Origin: Vallitalea longa
GTDB taxonomy: Bacteria > Bacillota > Clostridia > Lachnospirales > Vallitaleaceae
DNA: 64,000 nt
NCBI RefSeq assembly: GCF_027923465.1
Contig: NZ_BRLB01000001.1
Span: 310,001-374,000 of the forward strand
Reading direction: 5' to 3'
The notes beneath the pieces were generated by a model. That model searched no databases. It worked only from the letters and a program-made list of their open reading frames with translations, and was not told where the DNA came from. This document shows, in pieces, positions 17,395 to 26,465 of the stretch. Every line of letters starts with the position of its first letter. Within the stretch, counting starts at the first letter, position 1. The position numbers and the translations under genes are program-made.

Positions 17395-19515
17395 TTACTC
17401 TAAGTTCTTAGCCCTTAGAACTGTTTTTTCTATATAACTCTCATTGAGATATAATTCATCTACTGTTTTGGCTTTCATGAAATTTCTTATTATATCTTCA
17501 TGAAGTGCTTTTTCTGTTTCAGTTTCCTTCCTAATATAAACTGTATAATAGATATCACCTTCTTGCCAATAATAATAGTTTGTTCTATAGGTTACAAAAT
17601 CTCCACTATGTGTCTCTTCTATATTAAGCACTTTTTTTCCATCAATTTCTAACCAGTGTGTTTTATGATTTACTCTCTCGTTATCTTTAATATATCCATT
17701 TACCAAATAATCTTTATATTCTTGTGGAGCATTTTTAGATTGCGTAAAATCTACTCCATATAAATAATGAAACTTAATGAAATCCTTAGTAAAACACCCA
17801 TCACATAACTTTTTACTTGGAACATCTTCCGATAGCTTGTAATTATATCCAAATACTGACCTTGCTTTCCATAAATCTTCTATATCGTAAATATTTTCAC
17901 TGTTTTTATAGTGCATTGCTGTATAATCTATATTTTTGACATCACTCGGCTTTTTCAATGATGATATTATTTGTTCTGCTTCTTCTATAGTTATAGAATC
18001 TCTTCCTCTTGATAAAACTAACATATAATAAGCATCTTCGTGATTAAATGCAAAATAAGTATTTGTATATGTTAAATCATCAGGTATATCTTTAATCTCA
18101 ATTTTTTCACCTTTTACTTCTCCAATTTGCATCTGCTCTCTACTTAATACATTAAACTCTGAACTAATATCCTCTTTAGCTATGTATAATCTTATAAGAC
18201 TGGGTCTTATTTCAGGTTCTTTTACAAATGTTAACAGAACCCGAGAGGGATCTTGCAATGAAAATAATGTTACTGACCAATCATAATCGTATGGCATATA
18301 ATCAGGAACCTGGAATTCAAAATCTACATCGTTAATTAGTTTTTCTAGATTAATATAACTCTTATATTCTTCATAAACAATAAATTCTTTTTTTTCTTTA
18401 TATTTCTCACTATCAACCTGTTCATGATTTTGCTTAGCATGAATAGGATTAGTTAATAAGAGTGCAGCAACTAATATACCGCTTATTATAGTTAAAACCG
18501 TAGTCTTATTACCATATTTAAATTCTTTTATCATTTCTATTCTCCTTTTTACATTTTTCTTGGTTGCAAAAGCACATGAATGCCCTAGAAAATTTTGCTT
18601 CACTAAAAATAGACGTGAAATATTTATGATAGTCATACCATAAGATATTGCTGAATTTTCCCCTAAAAAATTCAAAAGATAATTATCACAAGCTAATTCA
18701 GTATCTAGTTTTACTTTTCTATTGATTATCCACATAAATGGATTGAACCAATGAATTGAAGTTGCAATAATCCATAAAACATTCAAGATCAAATCTTTTC
18801 GTTTATAATGTACAAGTTCATGTAATATAATATGTTTTAGCTGTTCTTCATTTATGCTTTCATCAATAGTTCTTGGCAAACATATTTTAGGCTTAATCAC
18901 CCCTGTGATAAAGGGATAATTAAAATCTCCAATGCATACTTTTACCTCTTTTTTTATACCTATCATCTGTTTGCAACCATTAACAAGTTTATCCTGTCTT
19001 ATAGTTGTACTAGATGACCTGATTTTCATATTCATCTTATAATAAATACTTATTGCCATGATTATTATACTGCTACAACCTATAATCCAAATTATTGATA
19101 ATACATTTAAAACTAAATGTCTACTATTTTCTTTTTTTATATCGGAGATATTTTCAGCGTGCTGTTGGTTATATATTGATTGTGAATATAGCTTCATGTC
19201 ATCATCATGATTTTCTTGTTGCTGATATTCTATATTATTATTATCATCTTCTATTTCCGTTTCAATTTCTGATTGAATGAAGTTTGTATTATAAATAGCA
19301 TTTGTTTTAGGAAAATAGTTATATATACTAAAAGTACTTTCTGGCATGATAGGTATTATGAATCTAACAAGTACAATAATCCATAATATCTGATTGAATT
19401 TAATACTAAGTTTTTTACCAAAAAGATATTTAATGCATAATACTATACCAGCAGTAAAGCTAGCTATTAAAGATGTCAGCAATATAGTTATAAATACATC
19501 CATTAAAATTTTCAT
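17395..19515 (-). CDS. BlaR1/MecR1-type M56 metalloprotease sensor without a penicillin-binding domain
   Basis: In this 706-residue protein four N-terminal-half membrane segments surround a zinc protease domain with HIILHELVHYKRKDLILN (HExxH near 230) and ELACDNYLL. Another helix near 340 leads to a long external region. Unlike true BlaR1 I see no STxK/SxN/KTG set. Instead it has a DUF4367-like module (near 380-520, PDYMPYDYDW...YYMLVLSRGRD) and a second, unknown one. It lies 29 bp after the blaI gene. By family logic it is a sensor-protease that cleaves the BlaI-type repressor on an extracellular cue other than beta-lactams. Confidence 0.85.
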   Translation of the reverse strand: MKILMDVFITILLTSLIASFTAGIVLCIKYLFGKKLSIKFNQILWIIVLVRFIIPIMPESTFSIYNYFPKTNAIYNTNFIQSEIETEIEDDNNNIEYQQQENHDDDMKLYSQSIYNQQHAENISDIKKENSRHLVLNVLSIIWIIGCSSIIIMAISIYYKMNMKIRSSSTTIRQDKLVNGCKQMIGIKKEVKVCIGDFNYPFITGVIKPKICLPRTIDESINEEQLKHIILHELVHYKRKDLILNVLWIIATSIHWFNPFMWIINRKVKLDTELACDNYLLNFLGENSAISYGMTIINISRLFLVKQNFLGHSCAFATKKNVKRRIEMIKEFKYGNKTTVLTIISGILVAALLLTNPIHAKQNHEQVDSEKYKEKKEFIVYEEYKSYINLEKLINDVDFEFQVPDYMPYDYDWSVTLFSLQDPSRVLLTFVKEPEIRPSLIRLYIAKEDISSEFNVLSREQMQIGEVKGEKIEIKDIPDDLTYTNTYFAFNHEDAYYMLVLSRGRDSITIEEAEQIISSLKKPSDVKNIDYTAMHYKNSENIYDIEDLWKARSVFGYNYKLSEDVPSKKLCDGCFTKDFIKFHYLYGVDFTQSKNAPQEYKDYLVNGYIKDNERVNHKTHWLEIDGKKVLNIEETHSGDFVTYRTNYYYWQEGDIYYTVYIRKETETEKALHEDIIRNFMKAKTVDELYLNESYIEKTVLRAKNLE

Positions 19516-19544
19516 AGCATTTGCTCCTTTAATATAGGAATAAA

Positions 19545-19931
19545 CTATTCTCTATCATTTTTTTCTTTTCTCTCTATAAGTAATTGCTGTAATTTATCAA
19601 GCTCTTCTTCTGTCAAATTCTCATCTTCAATGAAATGATAAAACAGACGATCAACAGCGCCATTATACATACGTTGCAAGAATGTTCTGTTCTCAGCTTT
19701 TATATAAGTTTCCTTTGTAAGTATAGGGTAATAAAAAAAAGTGCGTCCACTTCGTTTGTATCCTATTACTTCTTTTTTTAACAAGCGATTGATAAAGGTT
19801 CTAATCGTTCCTGAACTCCAAGTCATCTTCTCTGATAGTTCTTTAATGATTGTCTCTGATGTAATTGGATTATCATCCCATATAAGCTTCATTACCTCTA
19901 ATTCAGCATCAGATATATTTGGAATACACAT
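19545..19931 (-). CDS. BlaI/MecI-family repressor
   Basis: The 128-residue protein has the winged helix ISDAELEVMKLIWDDNPITSETIIKELSEKMTWSSGTIRTFINRLLKKEVIGYKRSGRTFFYYP, the full BlaI/CopY signature, with a C-terminal dimerisation helix pair. It starts with AAAGGAGG upstream. It is first in a two-gene operon with the M56 sensor and is probably autoregulated through the TACA/TGTA sites in its promoter. Confidence 0.92.
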   Translation of the reverse strand: MCIPNISDAELEVMKLIWDDNPITSETIIKELSEKMTWSSGTIRTFINRLLKKEVIGYKRSGRTFFYYPILTKETYIKAENRTFLQRMYNGAVDRLFYHFIEDENLTEEELDKLQQLLIERKEKNDRE

Positions 19932-19953
19932 TAATAATACCTCCTTTTTGATT

Positions 19954-20003
19954 TACATATGTAAATACACTATTAATATACACCTGTAAATATATTTTGT
20001 CAA
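19954..20003 (-). promoter_or_regulatory. blaI promoter with two BlaI-type operators
   Basis: TTGACA (20003-19998) and TATATT (19980-19975) are spaced by 17 bp. Two dyads of the BlaI TACA-TGTA type cover it: TTTACAGGTGTA (19992-19981) in the spacer and TTACATATGTAA (19964-19953) just downstream. Confidence 0.75.
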
Positions 20004-20143
20004 GTAATCGTTGATAACTTTTATTCTTAATTTTTAGCCATCCAATAATTATTATTTTCCATTACTTATATTATATTTCAAAGGTCATTAGACCAATATT
20101 TTCTATATGTTATAGAATTACTTACTGTAAATATGTAGAAAAA

Positions 20144-20186
20144 TTCCAACATAAAAATGTAAGAATTATGCATTTTCATGTTGGAA
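20144..20186. terminator. Hairpin downstream of the DUF4132 gene
   Basis: TTCCAACAT-AAAATG and CATTTT-ATGTTGGAA form a long inverted repeat with A/T tails. It lies about 95 bp past the stop and can work for the DUF4132 operon. Confidence 0.6.
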
Positions 20187-20281
20187 ACTTTTATTCATTA
20201 TCATGTTGATATTTACAATGTGTACTTCCTTCTATGTATCTATACACAGTGCACAATTTTTGACCTTCCCTTAGAACTAAA

Positions 20282-23200
20282 CTATCCTCTCAAGTGTATC
20301 AATACACTAGGGTCCTTAATCTTATCATCTTTTGCCAGCATTAAAACTTTACTTATTATCTCAGCAGTTTTTGGATCTTCATCTACAAACGGTAAAAATA
20401 TGTGACCACGTTGTTGTGAATGCACTGGAAATACCGGAAGCATTCCTTTTCCTTCCATGGAAATTATTCCTGACCCTAAATGAATTGAATAATTTCCATA
20501 CGTTCCTTGAACAACTATATGATGTTTCTCAATTCTATAATTCGTCACTTTGAATAGACTTAAATTATATTCTAAAATTCGTGTTCTCATTTCTATAGTA
20601 GAGTGGTTCATCATAACATCAACTCCACCAACATATGCCACACTTACAACAAGATCCAAATCACGCATAACCTCTGAAAAAATCACATTAGAAAGCTCAT
20701 TCATATCCTTCGTCTTGCCCGTTTTATTATCCACAAAAAATACTTTCTCTAAAGTTGGACTCTCAATACGTGCCGGTGTATACCAATCTGCATAACAGTA
20801 TAAGTCAATACGCAGATCATGGATATGGTTGATTTTCTCGAATCCATCATAATCATTAATAACCCAATCTCGAGACTTGAGCAAACCATAAGTCTGTTTT
20901 GGCTCCACCTGATATCCAGCAAACCTATTTGTAAAACCATCATTTATTTTCTCTTCGTCTGTCATCACATAAACTTCTCTAAACACCTGTTTAAAAGACT
21001 GTTGAATCTCTTGTTCCATAATAAAGTTTTGCCAGTCTGGCCAAGTTTTATCTTCAAGTAATGTAACAGGATGGGTTATAATTAATTCATCATCTCCAGA
21101 TAACTCAATCTCACCATCAAGTGTCATCAACTTATCACATTCTAAGTCACTTAGGAATCCACATGATTTGCCACAACTCCATAATACCTTATCTATTACA
21201 TGACTAATAATTGGATGTTTCTTAAGTTTTATCAGTTCATCATATCTAAATCTAACTTCATCAATCATTGCAGTTTCAAAAGATTTTTTTGTTCTGCTAT
21301 ACTGCTCTTTAAGTTCCTTTTTAACTAACTTAAGTTTTTTAACATATTCATTCTTATTATATTTCGCTGGTACTTTTTTTAGCATCTTACCATTTTTTTC
21401 TACAGCTATATTTGGATTCTCTGGCTTAGTAACATCAATCCATACTTTTATCTCTTCTATCTCTCTAGGGTCAAAAAACTCACTCATTTCTGAAGCCATT
21501 TCTATTTCCATAGCCCAGATAAATCTATTTACATCGCCATAACCAAAAATTCTTGAAAGGTTCTGAATAGCAATATTCGCTTTTGAAAGCTCACTTGCCT
21601 TTCTTTGGGCTCCAAACTGCTTACTTTCTTTAATAAATGCCTGCAGTCTTTTATATCGTCTAACTGTATCCTTATTCTTGTCCTTTAGTGGTAAAAGACC
21701 ATATGCTAGAACCATATCCTGATTTCGTTTATCATTTATTCTTTCAAGAACTTCTTCCTCATCAAGTCTACCTAGAACTGCATCAGCAAAATATTGTGCT
21801 CTTTTATGATTTCCTCCAGAAGTAATATACTTTGAACAATCATAAAGCAAGGAAAAATTCTTTTCACCGAGTTCCATATAACTTTCTTTAAACCACTTAA
21901 TATCCATTTGACCACGATTAAGATCATCAAAATCAAGATCCGTATAGCGTCTTATCATTTTTTGATCTTCTTCATCAAAACGATCTTTCATATGTGCTTT
22001 AAAATAATAAGCAGCCTTCTTCATACCTTTTATTCCTAAATAATTTGTAATATAGTCAATAAACTTCAAGTTATACATACCTGCTTCTAAAAGTTTTTTA
22101 TCACTAATTTTATATTCCTTAACTAGACGATTAAATAACTCTTGAGTATCACTTTCAAGGGGTTCACAGTAATAAATAATATGAGAAAATGTGTTCTTCT
22201 TACCACCTTCTACCCATGAGTAGCCTCGAAGAAATGGCATTTTACCCATTTTGTAAATTGCCTTTAAGTATACTTCTATTCCATAAAATGATTTAGCTGC
22301 ATTAATGGAACCTGAATACAATGTATCCTTTTCTGTACGTTCCAACTCTATTTCAAGCATAGAACTAATACTTTTATTATAGATTTCAAGTTCTAACTCA
22401 CTAGCCTTTTTCCTTCGTGCTTTATCATTTACATGATTAATAATTCTTATGGAGTTTGTTGTTTTGAAGTAATCTCCAAATTCCTTGAAATCAAAAAACT
22501 CCTTGAATATATAGTCAGACTGAAGATAACCCAATTCAACAAACTTAAATAGATACTCATAACCAAAAGTCAAATAATTTTCTCGATTATTCTTATCAGA
22601 ATGCATCATTAACTGAAAGACCAATTCCCCTCGTTCTCTAAAGTTATTTTCATTTAGGGTATAGTCTATTAAACTTTTTTCAAACCCTGTACCATTCTTT
22701 CTATTGAATAGTACTTTTTCATCAAGTACTGTCATATATGCATATGCATTTAAGAAAAAGAAAGAATAATCAGTCTCGACAAATGTTCCATTATCTTTTT
22801 TGTAATAACTCAACATATTCAAAGTACTAATACAACTAGTCAAATAGTATTCTCTCTTTTTTGGATCTAAGTTATTTAAATATTTTTTTATCACCTTAAG
22901 TTTTGGATAATATTTCTTAGCTGTTAATTTCTCAAACATATCTTTATTCATCTTCACCGAATACTCGTCACCCATTACATTTCTATACAGCAATCCTAGA
23001 TAAAACTTAAACAACTCAATTTCTTCGCATTGAACTATGGTATCTAGCTGAAGTAATTCTTCATAGAAAAAGTAGTCTACATAACTAATATCCCCTTTAC
23101 TGCCATACGGTCTATTTAATCTAAAACTATTAAAGTAACCATATCCGAACTTTTCAATTTCAATACTTCCATTGTATTGTTTAACTTCAACCTCTTTACC

Positions 23201-25123
23201 AATAACTGAATCATATATTGCTACTACACCTTTAATGAATTTCAGCATATTCTTCTCGTCTGGTTCAAGGTATTTTTTAATTAATTTTTTATCATATGTA
23301 ATTTTCTTCAAAGTTGGTTCGTAATTTTCATCATATATTGCTCTAACTTCCTTAAGTTGAACTTGCTTACCTTTTAGAATTGAGACTTCTTCAGCAAATT
23401 CTACATCAAAATCAAGTTCCTCGATTGCTTCCTCGACTAAATTATATTTCTCATGTTTTAAAATCCGTTCTTTGTTTTCTACCAAAATACTTAACCCGCC
23501 ACTTCTTTTTTGGTAATTCTTATCACGTACCAATTCCAAACTACAGTTTATAACTATCTCTGTATCTGCTTTTTGAAACAAAGTTGCTACATATTTTCTT
23601 GTATCACTTCGTTTACTTTTCATAAAATCAGCTAACAGCTTATATTCTTCTGGTGTTAGTGTAATATTTTCCTCTGTGATTTTATTAAAAGCAAATCTTC
23701 GATGATTCTCTGTGTTTGATCCGATTAGTTTAATAACTTCACGTCGTACAAAAGGATGTTTCATGTCATCAATTTTACGGATGTAACTAATTCTATTCAG
23801 GTGCTTATAAGCGTACTCGTAACAATCATGAATTTCATCGCAAAGACCAATCATATAATTAATAGTATCATCGAGCTGCACTGATTGTTTTGCTTCTTCA
23901 TCAAGTATTCCATAGCTTCCCACATTTTTCTTCATCATATCTAGTCGTTCTGATAATTTAATGATAAACTCTCTTTTTTGCTCATCAGAATCAAAAATAA
24001 TCTGATCACCGACCGTTGTCAAGATAATTCCTAGAATTTTATTATCATCAATATTTTCAAGCAAGTTAACAATATATTCAAAATGGATTTTCATATTACA
24101 CTTACGAATGAACAGCATCATTACTGCCTTCTTGTAATTCTTAGCGTCAAGAAAATTTTTATCTATGTATTCAAGAGCACTTTCAAGTCTTTCAGTCGCT
24201 ATTGCATACAAACCGATATACAGATCAAGTGTTGAATCCGATTGAAGATACATCTCTAATTGGTTATCTACTAGGCAGCTATATATACCTTGTTCAAGAA
24301 TTTTTGCTTTTTTATCATCAACCATACCCTCAATACCTGTATAACACATAAAAGCTCTTTTAACTGATGAAAAACGAATGAGGTTTTGGTCATGAATATG
24401 TCTTAAAAAACGTTTATAAACACTCAGCTTTGAAAAGTCAATAGCTTCAACTATCGACTGTCGTAGCCCCTCTGATCTTGTTGCACTTGATAGAACATCC
24501 ATTACCATATCATGGGCCTTATCACTATCAGATAACAACATCCCTCTAATAATATTATCTGAAAAACGAATCAGACCTTCATTGTCATAAATCATCTTTG
24601 ATAACGCATCTAAAATCTTATCATCTTCATTTATTGCAGCCCCATAATATGCTGCCTCAATAAAATCAATTCTTGCTCCTTCTTCAAAATATTGCTTACC
24701 ACTTAAATATTCCACAACATCAAAGTTGAGTCTTTGTAAATAGACGCATGACAATGCAAAACTGCAGATTCCCTTAATCTCAACATAGTAGTTGCTTGAT
24801 TTATAACTCCTCACATTTCCATATTTATAAAACATAACTCGGTCTTCCAGCATTTCAATGAATCTATCAAATATTTTTTTATGCTTCTTATCCATAAGTT
24901 CATAATAAAACTTTATTACTGAATTATCATATACTTCTTCCTTGTTTCTAGGATAATTCGCAACCAACTCTACATTACGCTCAATAACCCATTCTTCAAC
25001 GTTATGGAGATGAGTAATATCCATTATCTGAATATCGTAACGTAGTTGTTTTGAGATTCGTGATGCTTCTTTTATCAATTGAGCAAACATCTCTTTACTA
25101 TAATCACTATAACTCTGATACAT
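20282..25123 (-). CDS. DUF4132-family giant protein (MolR/YehI-like)
   Basis: The 1613-residue protein is rich in alpha-helical HEAT-like stretches in the N-terminal two thirds. It ends with the conserved DUF4132/DUF7737 region: near 1450-1610, SPTLEKVFFVDNKTG, FSEVMRDLDLVVSVAYVGG, ATYGNYSIHLGSG-like VQGTYGNYSIHLGSGIISMEG, and IFLPFVDEDPKTAEIISKVLMLAKDDKIKDP. E. coli YehI/MolR is a relative. Function is unknown; in other bacteria such genes sit near MoxR ATPase and VWA genes, which are absent here. No membrane segments. It starts in a TAATG overlap with the upstream small gene, so translation is coupled. Confidence 0.82.
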   Translation of the reverse strand: MYQSYSDYSKEMFAQLIKEASRISKQLRYDIQIMDITHLHNVEEWVIERNVELVANYPRNKEEVYDNSVIKFYYELMDKKHKKIFDRFIEMLEDRVMFYKYGNVRSYKSSNYYVEIKGICSFALSCVYLQRLNFDVVEYLSGKQYFEEGARIDFIEAAYYGAAINEDDKILDALSKMIYDNEGLIRFSDNIIRGMLLSDSDKAHDMVMDVLSSATRSEGLRQSIVEAIDFSKLSVYKRFLRHIHDQNLIRFSSVKRAFMCYTGIEGMVDDKKAKILEQGIYSCLVDNQLEMYLQSDSTLDLYIGLYAIATERLESALEYIDKNFLDAKNYKKAVMMLFIRKCNMKIHFEYIVNLLENIDDNKILGIILTTVGDQIIFDSDEQKREFIIKLSERLDMMKKNVGSYGILDEEAKQSVQLDDTINYMIGLCDEIHDCYEYAYKHLNRISYIRKIDDMKHPFVRREVIKLIGSNTENHRRFAFNKITEENITLTPEEYKLLADFMKSKRSDTRKYVATLFQKADTEIVINCSLELVRDKNYQKRSGGLSILVENKERILKHEKYNLVEEAIEELDFDVEFAEEVSILKGKQVQLKEVRAIYDENYEPTLKKITYDKKLIKKYLEPDEKNMLKFIKGVVAIYDSVIGKEVEVKQYNGSIEIEKFGYGYFNSFRLNRPYGSKGDISYVDYFFYEELLQLDTIVQCEEIELFKFYLGLLYRNVMGDEYSVKMNKDMFEKLTAKKYYPKLKVIKKYLNNLDPKKREYYLTSCISTLNMLSYYKKDNGTFVETDYSFFFLNAYAYMTVLDEKVLFNRKNGTGFEKSLIDYTLNENNFRERGELVFQLMMHSDKNNRENYLTFGYEYLFKFVELGYLQSDYIFKEFFDFKEFGDYFKTTNSIRIINHVNDKARRKKASELELEIYNKSISSMLEIELERTEKDTLYSGSINAAKSFYGIEVYLKAIYKMGKMPFLRGYSWVEGGKKNTFSHIIYYCEPLESDTQELFNRLVKEYKISDKKLLEAGMYNLKFIDYITNYLGIKGMKKAAYYFKAHMKDRFDEEDQKMIRRYTDLDFDDLNRGQMDIKWFKESYMELGEKNFSLLYDCSKYITSGGNHKRAQYFADAVLGRLDEEEVLERINDKRNQDMVLAYGLLPLKDKNKDTVRRYKRLQAFIKESKQFGAQRKASELSKANIAIQNLSRIFGYGDVNRFIWAMEIEMASEMSEFFDPREIEEIKVWIDVTKPENPNIAVEKNGKMLKKVPAKYNKNEYVKKLKLVKKELKEQYSRTKKSFETAMIDEVRFRYDELIKLKKHPIISHVIDKVLWSCGKSCGFLSDLECDKLMTLDGEIELSGDDELIITHPVTLLEDKTWPDWQNFIMEQEIQQSFKQVFREVYVMTDEEKINDGFTNRFAGYQVEPKQTYGLLKSRDWVINDYDGFEKINHIHDLRIDLYCYADWYTPARIESPTLEKVFFVDNKTGKTKDMNELSNVIFSEVMRDLDLVVSVAYVGGVDVMMNHSTIEMRTRILEYNLSLFKVTNYRIEKHHIVVQGTYGNYSIHLGSGIISMEGKGMLPVFPVHSQQRGHIFLPFVDEDPKTAEIISKVLMLAKDDKIKDPSVLIHLRG

Positions 25124-25536
25124 TAAAAATACCTCCCACTTAGCATTGTCAGCCTAACAAAACTTATCTCATCCCCATCATTTATTATCAACTTGTCTTC
25201 CAATCTCTCTACCTGTTCATCATTAATAAACATCACAAATAGCTCATCTACAAAAGCTTGCAATGCAATTGCTACTGCTTCATTACGATCAACTCTATCA
25301 TGTTCCCGGTACTTGAACCCGAACGATACTTTACCGCTGTCTACCATTTGATTAATATCTTCCTGCGACAAAACCTTGAACTCATTAGCCTCATATCTTT
25401 CGATCTCTCGATTAACAAAAAAACTAATTAATGCAGGTACATTCTCTATATCTTTATCTTCTACCTCAACCTCAAGCTTATTAAATCCACGAGTTTTCCC
25501 TATCGCCTTTATAACTACAAATACTTTCATATTCAT
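25123..25536 (-). CDS. Small partner protein of the DUF4132 gene
   Basis: The 137-residue acidic protein begins MNMKVFVVIKAIGKTRG and ends DGDEISFVRLTMLSGRYF. From memory similar small proteins accompany DUF4132 loci, but they carry no functional name. The alternating hydrophobic pattern and terminal GDEISFVRLTMLSG recall a beta-grasp fold such as MoaD/ThiS, without the terminal GG. That likeness is weak. The one-base stop/start overlap with the giant gene implies a fixed stoichiometry. Confidence 0.6.
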   Translation of the reverse strand: MNMKVFVVIKAIGKTRGFNKLEVEVEDKDIENVPALISFFVNREIERYEANEFKVLSQEDINQMVDSGKVSFGFKYREHDRVDRNEAVAIALQAFVDELFVMFINDEQVERLEDKLIINDGDEISFVRLTMLSGRYF

Positions 25537-25643
25537 TTTCTCCTTTATTCATCAAACACTTATGATATCTATTACATTATCTACTTCTTTTACTGCTTTA
25601 AAATCTATTAGTATAAACGATTTTGTGATACTATTAAATCTCT

Positions 25644-25682
25644 AGAACCCAGAATCTAACGATTAGACCTGGGTTCTTTTTT
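25644..25682 (+). terminator. Terminator-like hairpin read on the plus strand
   Basis: AGAACCCAG and CCTGGGTTCT form a strong stem followed by T6 on the plus strand. No plus-strand gene precedes it. It may insulate the DUF4132 operon or be left over from the decayed recombinase region. Confidence 0.5.
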
Positions 25683-26090
25683 AAACAATATCCACATCGA
25701 AGCATAAAACCTTGGTTTTTAACGTCAACTTCGTGAATATTACTATTGTTTTTTTAATATTCCTACTATTGTTTCGACTTGCTACCTTATAGAGTTTATC
25801 AAAATAAATCAATACCTTATATATATTATCTCCAGTGAGCTTTTTAGCTTCAATGGTTTCTTTCTTTACCTTTGCATCAATACACTGTGATTCTAATTAC
25901 TCGATCTTATCGTACATACCGATAAAGCCTATCGTCTAAATCTTGTTTTCTTCACTTATAACGCTTATCATCAACAAGCTGATAGCCATACGGAGCAAAT
26001 CCTTTGTTCCATTTACCTTCTCTTGCCTTCTGAATACGACGTATAAATGTAAACTTTAACTTTTTCTTTTGACATAGCATTACCCTGAAT
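25683..26090 (-). pseudogene. Remnant of a large serine recombinase
   Basis: On the minus strand, in frames broken by stops, one can read KAREGKWNKGFAPYGYQLVDD (near 26040-25980). That is the segment after the catalytic domain of large serine recombinases. Further on come the C-terminal IEAKKLTGDNIYKVLIYFDKLYKVA (near 25865-25790). The catalytic N-terminus is missing. Together with the relic ABC piece upstream this marks an old, dead mobile element. Confidence 0.65.
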
Positions 26091-26360
26091 ATTTATTCTC
26101 TATATATTCATTATTTTCCACTATGGTTTGGACAATCTCAAGATTATTATACTACTTTTAAGTGCATTTCTCAATCCATGTTTTTGCTATGCCAACTCTC
26201 AGTTACATCTCTTTCTTCTCTATGTTTTTCATTCACTGGCTCTGGATTAGGTAGATTATCCAAATCTAAAACACCAGCATATATACTAATCAAATTTGCT
26301 ATTAAATCCATTTAAACCAATAACCTAATAGCTCGTCCACATTCCATACTAAAATTGAGA

Positions 26361-26418
26361 TTATTTAGGAACAAATTCTCCTTTTTGGATTTCAAGGTTT
26401 ATGTTTTTTAGCTCTTTC
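26361..26418 (-). pseudogene. Fragment of an ABC ATPase N-terminus
   Basis: The minus strand reads KELKNINLEIQKGEFVP and then a stop. This is the strand pair that normally precedes Walker A in an ABC ATPase. Nothing of the rest remains nearby. Confidence 0.4.
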
Positions 26419-26465
26419 CTCCCATCTTCCCATTCCTATGAAACATCTTTTTAACAAAATCATAA

